From positions 1-27,195 of the forward strand of contig CALGHA010000202.1 of assembly GCA_937915835.1 (NCBI GenBank): 27,195 nucleotides of DNA, in the 5' to 3' direction. Shown one piece after another: positions 1 through 6,423 of the stretch. Numbering within the stretch: position 1 is the stretch's first letter; every line of letters starts with the position of its first letter. Both the position numbers and the translations under genes were made by a program. The notes below the pieces were generated by a model. The model ran no database searches. It saw only the letters and a list, made by a program, of their open reading frames with translations, and was not told the DNA's origin. The DNA is from an uncultured Fretibacterium sp. (lineage in GTDB: Bacteria > Synergistota > Synergistia > Synergistales > Aminobacteriaceae).

Positions 1-53
1 GATCCTATACTCACTTAGCAGGCGAGCGCCTTCAGCCTCTCGGCCAACCCACC
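1..53 (-). tRNA. tRNA-Ser (GCU anticodon), 5' part only
   Basis: Read on the minus strand, the first 53 nt of a tRNA-Ser start at position 53 with acceptor strand GGTGGGT, the D-arm GCC...GGC, and an anticodon stem CTCGC/GTGAG closing the loop CTGCTAA. The anticodon is GCT, which reads AGC/AGU serine codons. The start of the long variable arm (TATAGGATC) typical of class II tRNAs is reached before the window edge cuts the gene. The sequence closely follows the E. coli tRNA-Ser(GCU) layout as I know it. The 3' half, including the T-arm, lies outside the window. Confidence 0.9.
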
Positions 54-68
54 AATAAAACGCGTGCT

Positions 69-97
69 ATGTTACAACTCAGATAAATTCTTGTCAA
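69..97 (-). promoter_or_regulatory. Promoter of tRNA-Ser
   Basis: On the minus strand a perfect -35 box TTGACA (positions 97-92) is followed after exactly 17 nt by TAACAT (74-69). Transcription would start near 62, a few bases before the tRNA 5' end at 53. Box sequence, spacing and position relative to a stable RNA gene all agree. Confidence 0.75.
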
Positions 98-129
98 ACG
101 TAATTTATGAAATTCTCACAATCTGCCGC

Positions 130-155
130 ATTCATTCTCTAAATTCATTCTCTAA
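130..155. repeat. Tandem duplication of 13 bp
   Basis: The 13-mer ATTCATTCTCTAA occurs twice head to tail (130-142 and 143-155). It lies in the gap of about 320 bp between tRNA-Ser and cheV, which otherwise holds only promoter-like elements, a second repeat pair and a palindrome, and no ORF. It could be a simple slippage duplication. Confidence 0.85.
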
Positions 156-211
156 GTTATAATCTCTTCGCTGTGATAACCCAGGCCAATTTCATACTTA
201 TTATATCTCTA

Positions 212-263
212 AAATAGAACGTGTTATATTTTGTTGATGAGGAAATAGAACGTGTTATATTTT
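212..263. repeat. Two direct copies of a 21-bp AT-rich motif, 31 bp apart
   Basis: An identical 21-nt motif with core ATAGAACGTGTTATATTT occupies 212-232 and 243-263, separated by 10 nt. The 31-bp period is close to three helical turns, so a protein binding both copies would sit on one face of the DNA. The pair lies about 55 bp upstream of the likely cheV -10 box. This position suggests binding sites for a regulator, but no regulator can be named. Confidence 0.85.
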
Positions 264-318
264 AATGCTGGGATAAAATCTTAATCGCAAGTGAACTTAC
301 GGAAAAATACGCTTTAAT

Positions 319-327
319 TGTTATAAT
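319..327 (+). promoter_or_regulatory. Extended -10 promoter of cheV
   Basis: TGTTATAAT gives a perfect TATAAT box at 322-327 with a TG extension at 319-320. No good -35 box is present at the expected distance (TTACGG at 297-302 is the nearest), as is common for extended -10 promoters or activator-dependent ones. Transcription would start near 334, inside a 12-bp palindrome and upstream of the GGAGG ribosome binding site. Confidence 0.6.
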
Positions 328-332
328 ATACA

Positions 333-344
333 CTGACATGTCAG
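333..344. promoter_or_regulatory. Perfect 12-bp palindrome at the cheV transcription start
   Basis: CTGACATGTCAG is a perfect 12-bp palindrome placed 5 nt after the -10 box, so it covers the expected transcription start. This is a usual place for a repressor operator. It could also form a very short 5' hairpin in the mRNA. Confidence 0.5.
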
Positions 345-372
345 CTTGTTATTTGGAGGCCTTAATCAAAAA

Positions 373-1299
373 ATGCAGGAAGTCAAAAAAGTAACGACTG
401 AGGTCGGAACTAATGAATGGCAATTAGTCGTGTTCGTTCTCGGCGATCAGTCCTTCGCTATCAACGTCGATAAAACCCGCGAAATTTTACGTTGGCCCGG
501 AGTTCGCTCAATCCCTGACGCTCCAGTAGCTTTAATCGGAATTACTTCTGTCAGAGGTGAAGTTCTCCCAATGGTAGACTTGCGTATATTCTTGGGAATT
601 CCTCCCGTTACTCCGATGGAACAAAGCAAAGTCATTATCGCAGAATTTAACGAGGTAAAACTTGGCTTTGTCGTTGATGCTGTCGAGAGAATTTACAGGA
701 TTAAATCCGAAGACTTGGACGCTAGCATGACGGGAAAATATTTAGGCGACTGGATTTTGTACGTCATCAAGCGCGATTCACGAAACGTTTTACTGCTCGA
801 TTATGAAGCAATCGTTCAGACCATAAGCCCGCAGTTGGTAATTCAGCACTCAGGAGACCCAAGCAAGGCCGTCTCAATGATGGAAGGTGTCGGACATCCC
901 GGAGATTATCATATTATTGTTGCTGAGGACAGCCCGTTAATCCGTAAGCAGGTTGAAGATGCTTTGATGGCCAGCGGTTTCACTGACTTGCATATTTGTC
1001 CTGATGGGAAAGTTGCTTATGACGCTATTGTCGGCGGCGGAGAGAAATGCGATTTGTTAATCACCGACGTTGAGATGCCCAGACTTGACGGATTGACTTT
1101 GACACGAAGAATTAAGGAAAATCCGGAGACGAAAAGTATTCCGGTTATAGTCTTCTCGTCGATTATGGCCAATGATATTAAGAATAAGGCAGCATCAGTC
1201 GGGGCGAATTATCAGGTTACGAAGCCGGAAATTACTATGCTGGTTGAGTGCGTCGTGAAAGTTATTCGTGAGAAACAGCAGGCTGAAACGGAGGCTTAA
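373..1299 (+). CDS. cheV: Chemotaxis coupling protein CheV (CheW-receiver fusion)
   Basis: CheV links chemoreceptors to the CheA kinase in the cytoplasm and adapts the signal by phosphorylation of its receiver domain. The 308-aa protein has an N-terminal CheW-like domain at about residues 15-155 (including the IGITSVRGEVLPMVDLR stretch) and a C-terminal receiver at about 181-300. The receiver has acidic residues E185/D186, phospho-acceptor D232 in LLITDVEMP, S262 and K284, so it looks active. I chose the ATG at 373. An in-frame TTG at 346 lies upstream of the GGAGG Shine-Dalgarno (355-359), which would then be inside the gene. The 13-nt spacing from GGAGG to ATG is a little long. The stop overlaps the start of the next gene by one base (TAATG), pointing to translational coupling. 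No other chemotaxis gene is in the window. Confidence 0.93.
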   Translation: MQEVKKVTTEVGTNEWQLVVFVLGDQSFAINVDKTREILRWPGVRSIPDAPVALIGITSVRGEVLPMVDLRIFLGIPPVTPMEQSKVIIAEFNEVKLGFVVDAVERIYRIKSEDLDASMTGKYLGDWILYVIKRDSRNVLLLDYEAIVQTISPQLVIQHSGDPSKAVSMMEGVGHPGDYHIIVAEDSPLIRKQVEDALMASGFTDLHICPDGKVAYDAIVGGGEKCDLLITDVEMPRLDGLTLTRRIKENPETKSIPVIVFSSIMANDIKNKAASVGANYQVTKPEITMLVECVVKVIREKQQAETEA

Positions 1300-1991
1300 T
1301 GATATTACCATTCTGGAACTCTGAGCTTTACGTTGAAATTTCTTCATGGTTTCCATTTGGGAAAGATTATCAGCCGGTTTCAGTGAACAGATTTTATGAC
1401 GGGACTTTAGCGAGCATCGCCGGTTCATGTCTTGACTTGGACAGCGAATTTTTCTTTATGGCCTCGCCTTCAATCGGATGTGTCGGGAATTTTCCTCGTG
1501 AAAACTTTTTCAAATTCTCGCCGGACAGCATTCTTAATCTCGGTTTCTTAATGATTTTGGGTTTCTCAGAGAAGGTTGAACAGGCTGTAACAATTTCGCT
1601 TGCAAAATTAAACTCAGCTCAGGAACTTTTTGCGGGCATTACAGCGTGTTCAATCTGGAGCAATAATATTTACAAGGGAACGGCTAAAGTTATTGCGATT
1701 GCCAGTGAGATGCCATTTTTTGACTGCTCGGATTTCTTAAAGGGATTTGCCGGAGTTCTTGAGAGCTTAAAGAAGGTCATGAAGTGTTCGGATTATGCGT
1801 ATTACGCTGAGAAATTCGGTTATGACAGATTTTTTATTCACTGGGAAAACTCAAAGCCTTACGATTTGCGTATCACTCAGATTATATCTGAACTTGAATA
1901 TGACGACACTAAAGAAATAGTCGGCGGAAGTCCTAGTATGGATTTTCCTCCGTTTATGGGAATGGTTATGACTAATAGAGACGAAAATTAA
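1299..1991 (+). CDS. Unknown protein coupled to cheV
   Basis: I do not recognise this 230-aa protein. It starts with the ATG that shares a base with the cheV stop codon, so it is very probably translated with cheV. It is rich in aromatic residues (a FFFMAS stretch, many F, Y and W) but has no clear signal peptide or membrane helix. It appears soluble with mixed alpha/beta character. The coupling suggests a role in chemotaxis or in control of CheV, but this is inference from position only. Codon use matches the neighbours. Confidence 0.8.
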   Translation: MILPFWNSELYVEISSWFPFGKDYQPVSVNRFYDGTLASIAGSCLDLDSEFFFMASPSIGCVGNFPRENFFKFSPDSILNLGFLMILGFSEKVEQAVTISLAKLNSAQELFAGITACSIWSNNIYKGTAKVIAIASEMPFFDCSDFLKGFAGVLESLKKVMKCSDYAYYAEKFGYDRFFIHWENSKPYDLRITQIISELEYDDTKEIVGGSPSMDFPPFMGMVMTNRDEN

Positions 1992-2031
1992 TGCATGAGA
2001 AAATTTCAGGCTTAATGAGTGATAAATATTA

Positions 2032-2061
2032 TTGACTTGTTAGGCTGTTTTTACGGGTAAT
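2032..2061 (+). promoter_or_regulatory. Possible rpoD promoter
   Basis: In the 188-bp gap before rpoD, TTGACT (2032-2037) is followed after 18 nt by GGTAAT (2056-2061). The -35 box is good and the -10 is poor. It would give a leader of about 110 nt. The gap shows no convincing terminator for the upstream pair. Confidence 0.3.
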
Positions 2062-2179
2062 CTTTCTCAGGGAAATTTTTTACTGTCTGGATAAATTATT
2101 TGTCAAGGAAAATGATTTTGGGCAGGAAAATTTTATGTGAATTTTTGTTGCGGAGTTGTAGAAAGGAGAATTAATTATT

Positions 2180-3358
2180 TTGGCTAAGAGAAAAAAGAAG
2201 AATGAACCTGAACTTACAGAAGAAAAATTTGACGTTGAAGCCGGAGCTGATTTTGCAGAAGATGATGAACTTGCTGATGATAAAACTTCCGGAGGCGTTC
2301 AAGATTTACTCGACGAAGGACGAGACAGGGGCTATGTTACTAACGATGATATAGAGCATCATATTCCTGTTGAGAATTGGGATGCTGACACTCTCGACAG
2401 CATATTTACGAACTTGCAGGAGATGGGAATTGATGTAGTTGACAAGGCCAATATCGGGAAAATTCCGGCACCGACGGACGCACGCGAAGAGTTTATCCCG
2501 ACGCTCGAAAGTGAAATCGGCAAACTTGACGACATCCCGTTAACTGACCCTGTGAGAATGTATTTGCGTGAAATCGGGAAAGTCTCATTGTTGACGGCAT
2601 CAGAAGAGGTTGAACTCGCTAAAAAAATGGAAGAAGGCGACGAGGAAGCTAAGAAAAAGTTAATCGACGCGAACTTAAGATTAGTTGTGAGTATCGCGAA
2701 AAAATATATCGGTCGTGGAATGTTATTCCTGGACTTAATTCAAGAGGGAAATTTAGGCTTAATCCGAGCTGTTGAGAAATTCGATTATCGACGAGGCTTC
2801 AAGTTCAGCACATATGCTACATGGTGGATTAGACAGGCAATAACCCGTGCGATCGCTGACCAAGCAAGGACAATAAGAGTTCCTGTTCATATGGTCGAGA
2901 CGATTAACAAGATGGTGCGAGTTTCGAGATTACTCGTTCAGGACTTAGGACGTGAGCCGACCGATGAGGAAATTGCGCAGAAGATGAACATTGAGCCGTC
3001 TCGTGTTGAGGAAATCCGGAGAATTTCACAGTTACCCGTCTCGCTCGAAACTCCAATCGGTGAAGAAGAGGACAGCCAATTAGGCGATTTCATCGAGGAC
3101 CACGATTTGCCAAGCCCGGACGAAGCTGCTGCAGGACATTTATTGCACGAACAGATTGAAGAGATGTTGAGCACGCTTTCAGACAGGGAACGTGAGGTTC
3201 TGCATTATCGATTTGGACTTGAGGACGGACATTCATACACGCTTGAAGAGGTCGGGAAAAAGTTTAACGTTACACGCGAGAGAATAAGACAGATTGAGGC
3301 TAAAGCACTAAGAAAACTACGACAGCCCAGCAAAAGACTAAAAGATTTTCTGGACTAA
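2180..3358 (+). CDS. rpoD: RNA polymerase primary sigma factor RpoD (sigma-70)
   Basis: This is the housekeeping sigma factor that directs RNA polymerase to -35/-10 promoters. The 392-aa protein has an acidic N-terminus, a degenerate region 1.1 (about 36-95), and region 1.2 (LTDPVRMYLREIGKVSLLT, about 121-139). Region 2 spans about 160-238, including ANLRLVVSIAKKY, GLIRAVEKFDYRRGFKFSTYA and the -10-reading WWIRQAITRAIADQART. Region 3 follows, then region 4 with the -35-reading helix-turn-helix (TLEEVGKKFNVTRERIRQIE) near the C-terminus. Its length is like compact RpoD/SigA proteins of Gram-positive bacteria. The start is TTG at 2180, preceded by AAGGAG at 2163-2168. dnaG, its common neighbour, is not upstream here. 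The next gene follows after 4 nt. Confidence 0.97.
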   Translation: MAKRKKKNEPELTEEKFDVEAGADFAEDDELADDKTSGGVQDLLDEGRDRGYVTNDDIEHHIPVENWDADTLDSIFTNLQEMGIDVVDKANIGKIPAPTDAREEFIPTLESEIGKLDDIPLTDPVRMYLREIGKVSLLTASEEVELAKKMEEGDEEAKKKLIDANLRLVVSIAKKYIGRGMLFLDLIQEGNLGLIRAVEKFDYRRGFKFSTYATWWIRQAITRAIADQARTIRVPVHMVETINKMVRVSRLLVQDLGREPTDEEIAQKMNIEPSRVEEIRRISQLPVSLETPIGEEEDSQLGDFIEDHDLPSPDEAAAGHLLHEQIEEMLSTLSDREREVLHYRFGLEDGHSYTLEEVGKKFNVTRERIRQIEAKALRKLRQPSKRLKDFLD

Positions 3359-3362
3359 GGCT

Positions 3363-4439
3363 ATGGCTAATAAATTCGTTAAGATCGTAAAGAATGCACG
3401 AAGAGGAGTAAATTTTGCGAAAAATCATCATCTCAGGCTTGTTTATGTAATTCTAACTTTCTTGGGCCTGTTGATGTCTAGTGCTATGCTCGTATGGTGG
3501 CAGGAAAAAGGCTTCAAGGGTTCTTACTGGGACGCATTATGGAGTGTAATGTTCACTTTGATTGGTCAAGGAGAATTTGCTTCATATCCTCATACTTTCG
3601 GCGGAAAAATTATAGTCTTCCTGTTGTCGATATTCGGTGTAGCTTTGTTCGGTGTAGTCTTTGCTGAGGTAATACAGAGGATTATTAACAGCAAGATAAA
3701 AATGATTTTAGGGGAGATGATGGGCATAAATAACTGCAAGTTTGAAGGACATGTGATAATTTGCGGCTGGAACGGAAGAGGTCCTTACTTAATCCGTGAG
3801 TTAGTTGCTTCCGGCCGTCAAGTTGCATTAATCGCTAAAGAGAGACCGAGCGATTTACACGGAGATATATTTTTTATTCAGGGCAATCCTTCGGAGCGTG
3901 ATGCTTTAGTCAGAGCTGGGATTGAGAAGGCTCAAGGTGCAATAATTCTTGGGGACCCGGATTTTGGCAGTGATGATTCACACACGATTTTGACGAGTTT
4001 AGCTGTTGAAGCCGCCGCGCCTAATGTCTATACGGTTGTTGAGCTTCAGGATCCTGAAAACGAGAGATACGCGAGATATGCTCATGTCGACGATATTTTA
4101 TACACAGACAGTTTGATTGCTGACATTGCCGCGATGTGTACGCATAACGAGGGAATTTCGGCATTCATCCGGGATATTTTATCGACGGCTGACGAAGGAC
4201 ACAGCTTTGCTTCGTTCGATGTCCCGGCAGAATATCGTGGTAAGAAAATTTCTGACTTGTTCGAGTATTGCCGAAAAGAAGGAACTTTGCCGATTGGAAT
4301 ATTAACGCCTCCTGATGTTCCGGAAAAAGTCCCCGTGTCTGAATGGATCTCAACGGTTAATCCTGATGATGATAGAGTAATTACGCTTCCGATGAAAGTT
4401 GTGTGTATCGTGAAGGATAATTACACTGAGGGAAAATAA
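3363..4439 (+). CDS. Two-TM potassium-channel-like protein with RCK (TrkA-N/TrkA-C) domain
   Basis: The 358-aa membrane protein resembles MthK-type ligand-gated channels. It has TM1 at about 24-46, a pore loop at about 55-72, TM2 at about 82-106, then a cytoplasmic RCK domain. The nucleotide-fold glycines are in CGWNGRGP (134-141), the acidic ELQDPEN segment follows, and a TrkA-C-like part comes after about residue 275. The pore helix (YWDALWSVMFT) is typical, but the filter reads TLIGQGE (65-71) where potassium channels normally have TTVGYGD. Ion selectivity therefore cannot be taken for granted. The gene starts 4 nt after the rpoD stop and is probably cotranscribed with it. A strong terminator follows. 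Confidence 0.85.
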   Translation: MANKFVKIVKNARRGVNFAKNHHLRLVYVILTFLGLLMSSAMLVWWQEKGFKGSYWDALWSVMFTLIGQGEFASYPHTFGGKIIVFLLSIFGVALFGVVFAEVIQRIINSKIKMILGEMMGINNCKFEGHVIICGWNGRGPYLIRELVASGRQVALIAKERPSDLHGDIFFIQGNPSERDALVRAGIEKAQGAIILGDPDFGSDDSHTILTSLAVEAAAPNVYTVVELQDPENERYARYAHVDDILYTDSLIADIAAMCTHNEGISAFIRDILSTADEGHSFASFDVPAEYRGKKISDLFEYCRKEGTLPIGILTPPDVPEKVPVSEWISTVNPDDDRVITLPMKVVCIVKDNYTEGK

Positions 4440-4446
4440 ATTATAA

Positions 4447-4477
4447 GGGGAGCAGAAATTCACTCCCCGTTTTTTTT
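4447..4477 (+). terminator. Intrinsic terminator between convergent genes
   Basis: Stem GGGGAG (4447-4452) and CTCCCC (4463-4468) with a 10-nt loop is followed by G and eight T residues (4470-4477). It ends the rpoD-channel unit. In the other direction the stem is followed by TTATAATTTATTTT, so it may also stop the minus-strand genes. Its T-tract overlaps the stop codon of the ADP-ribosylglycohydrolase gene. Confidence 0.85.
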
Positions 4478-5309
4478 ATGCACGCCACATCTCGAATTGC
4501 AAAAGTTTATCGGTCATGAAGTCGTCAAGTTTCGATAAAATCATCTCGTTAATCTCGTCAGGAATTCCGTAAAACCCTTCAGCTATTGAACTCGTTATTG
4601 CCGTGAGAGTGTCGCTGTCTCCGCTGAGTGAAACAGCTAATCTCGTGCAGTCCTCGAAACTTTCACCCTCAAGAAATGCCGTAATCGCTTCAGGTACAGT
4701 TTGCTGGCAGCTTTCAACGTGATAATAATTCGGTCGTATCTCGTCAAGTGTTCGTGTTAAGTCATAATTATATTTCGTTGTGATGTAATCTTTAATTTCC
4801 TGTTTGCTCCGGCCAATTCTCGCTAAAAATATTGCCGACGCTGTAGCTTGTGCTCCTTTTATGCCTTCAGGGTGATTATGAGAGACACGAGAGCTGATTT
4901 CGGCTAATTTCTCCGTTATTTCCAAGTCATCGAATGCCCACGCAACCGGAGAAACTCTCATTGCTGAACCGTTACCGTAACTGTTATAAGGCATTGGCTT
5001 TGACCGAGTGAGCCAGTACATAAATCTTACGCCGTAACCTGCATAAGGATATTTAGCCGCGAACTCACGCATAGACTTTATCAAGTTAGCTTCAAAAATT
5101 TCTTCAGTTTTCTCGTTAATATCGCTAAAATCGCCGCGCTTCGGAAAAGTCTTAATTAATGCGTCAGCTACCGCCAATGTCAGAACTGAATCATCGGTGA
5201 ACATGGAATATTGATTGACTAAAGGGAAATTTTTGCTGTGAGCTGTCTCCCGAAATCTGTCAAACTCGTACGGACTTCCGACGACATCACCGACTATTGC
5301 TCCTAACAT
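4476..5309 (-). CDS. ADP-ribosylglycohydrolase family protein (DraG-like)
   Basis: Members of this family remove ADP-ribose from proteins or small molecules using two metal ions. The 277-aa protein starts with the family's MLGAIVGDVVGSPYE motif and has the metal-binding FTDDS motif (about 38-42), a GNGSAMR motif (about 112-118), SHNHPEG, and the C-terminal GDSDT metal motif (about 230-234). All key residues look intact. The substrate cannot be told from sequence. The start codon overlaps the last 7 nt of the upstream DUF362 gene, so the two are translated together. Confidence 0.92.
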   Translation of the reverse strand: MLGAIVGDVVGSPYEFDRFRETAHSKNFPLVNQYSMFTDDSVLTLAVADALIKTFPKRGDFSDINEKTEEIFEANLIKSMREFAAKYPYAGYGVRFMYWLTRSKPMPYNSYGNGSAMRVSPVAWAFDDLEITEKLAEISSRVSHNHPEGIKGAQATASAIFLARIGRSKQEIKDYITTKYNYDLTRTLDEIRPNYYHVESCQQTVPEAITAFLEGESFEDCTRLAVSLSGDSDTLTAITSSIAEGFYGIPDEINEMILSKLDDFMTDKLLQFEMWRA

Positions 5310-6283
5310 GTAAAGGGCTTCACTCCTTCAACGGCTTCTGACGGCTCAATACGTTTATCATTATTATCAATGTCGAGCAGGATATATTTATTATTGCCCA
5401 TTCCAAGCTCCTTCATGTAAGAAAGCTGACGATGACCATGACGGCTCTCTATTCTCTCAACGAGGGCATGACGGAAATTTTCAGGCATAGCATAGACCAA
5501 ATCGACCGAAGCATTATCAATCGCGAGAATATCAAGTGAAGCGAGAATGCCGACATTCGGAGTTACAACGGGTTCTGCGTAAACTCCTTCACAGTCGCAA
5601 GAGACGGACATATTGCGCATGACGTTGATGAACGAGATATGCGGTGCGAAATAATCAACCGTAGCTTTTGCGGACTCCATCATTCTCTCCATAAATTCCT
5701 CTTCGATTATGTCCCATTGGTCTGGCTGACCTGGAGTTGTGTGTATCATTGCTTTACCAATTCTGCCGTCAGCACAGCCTATGCCGATATTTTTTGCTGA
5801 ACCTCCGAAGCCTCCCATTGCGTGGCCTTTGAAGTGTGTTAAGACTAAGAGGGAATTATAGTTCAGCATGTTCACACCGACTGACATATTCGTGAAATAT
5901 TTTCCGCCTTTGACAGGGATTAAAGCAGTTCCGCGTTCGTCCATAATGTCAACGTTCGCAAATTCTGTCCAGCCGTTAATTTTTAAAGTCTCGCGGTGCT
6001 GTTCAGTCGTGTAACGTCCGCCCTCGTAATAAGCGTTAGTCTCTACAATGTGTGAACTTGGGAGTTCCTGAGTGATTAAATCTTTGACCCATTCTCGCGG
6101 AATAATATTAGGTCCCTTAGGTTCGCCCGTGTGTAACTTAATCGCGACGTTTCCCGTTAAATGTTCGTTGATACGTGAATAAATCTTGCGAAGTCCTTCG
6201 GATGAAAGCTCACGAGTGAAATATACGATTGATTGATTGCCGGTTCTTTCTGAATATGGAATATATTTAGCGCCTGATACCAT
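5303..6283 (-). CDS. DUF362 family protein, without ferredoxin-type cysteines
   Basis: The 326-aa protein carries the features I associate with DUF362: VAIKLHTGEP near residue 47, a central THFKGHAMGGFGGSAKNIGIG segment, then NVMRNMSVSCDCEG. Some DUF362 proteins carry a 4Fe-4S ferredoxin domain with CxxCxxCxxxC. None is seen here, only the short SCDCEG. The biochemical role is not established. A strong AGGAGG ribosome binding site lies ahead of the ATG at 6283. It overlaps the ADP-ribosylglycohydrolase gene downstream. It begins 44 nt after tRNA-Arg with no terminator in between, so it may be read from the tRNA promoter. Confidence 0.85.
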   Translation of the reverse strand: MVSGAKYIPYSERTGNQSIVYFTRELSSEGLRKIYSRINEHLTGNVAIKLHTGEPKGPNIIPREWVKDLITQELPSSHIVETNAYYEGGRYTTEQHRETLKINGWTEFANVDIMDERGTALIPVKGGKYFTNMSVGVNMLNYNSLLVLTHFKGHAMGGFGGSAKNIGIGCADGRIGKAMIHTTPGQPDQWDIIEEEFMERMMESAKATVDYFAPHISFINVMRNMSVSCDCEGVYAEPVVTPNVGILASLDILAIDNASVDLVYAMPENFRHALVERIESRHGHRQLSYMKELGMGNNKYILLDIDNNDKRIEPSEAVEGVKPFTC

Positions 6284-6327
6284 GATGAATTTTTCCTCCT
6301 GTGAAAATTTGCTGAAAGTGTGAAGAA

Positions 6328-6403
6328 TGGCGCGCCTGAGGAGATTCGAACTCCTGACCTTCGGCTCCGGAGGCCGACACTCTATCCGCTGAGCTACAGG
6401 CGC
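6328..6403 (-). tRNA. tRNA-Arg (CCG anticodon)
   Basis: On the minus strand a full 76-nt cloverleaf is present: acceptor GCGCCTG pairing with CAGGCGC, D-arm GCTC...GAGT, anticodon stem with loop CTCCGGA (anticodon CCG, reading CGG arginine codons), T-arm with GTTCGAATC, discriminator G and an encoded CCA. Confidence 0.97.
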
Positions 6404-6414
6404 AAACGCAAGAG

Positions 6415-6423
6415 ATTATATCA
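6415..6423 (-). promoter_or_regulatory. Extended -10 promoter of tRNA-Arg
   Basis: On the minus strand TGATATAAT carries a perfect TATAAT (6420-6415) with the TG extension, 11 nt before the tRNA 5' end. The TGA of this motif is also the stop codon of the upstream membrane protein gene. No good -35 box is visible, since that stretch lies inside the coding region. Confidence 0.65.

Noticed and set aside
212..263. CRISPR-like repeat pair
   Set aside because: Only two copies with a 10-nt spacer, far shorter than CRISPR spacers, and no cas genes.
346..372. TTG start for cheV at 346
   Set aside because: The GGAGG ribosome binding site lies inside this extension, so the ATG at 373 is the better start.
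2064..2090. Terminator between the cheV pair and rpoD
   Set aside because: TTTCTCA pairs with TGAGAAA only at a distance of about 60 nt and no compact stem precedes the T-rich stretch.
6328..6403. tRNA-Arg as attachment site of the prophage
   Set aside because: It is nearly 4 kb from the phage border with intact host operons between, and no repeat of its 3' end is seen at the border.
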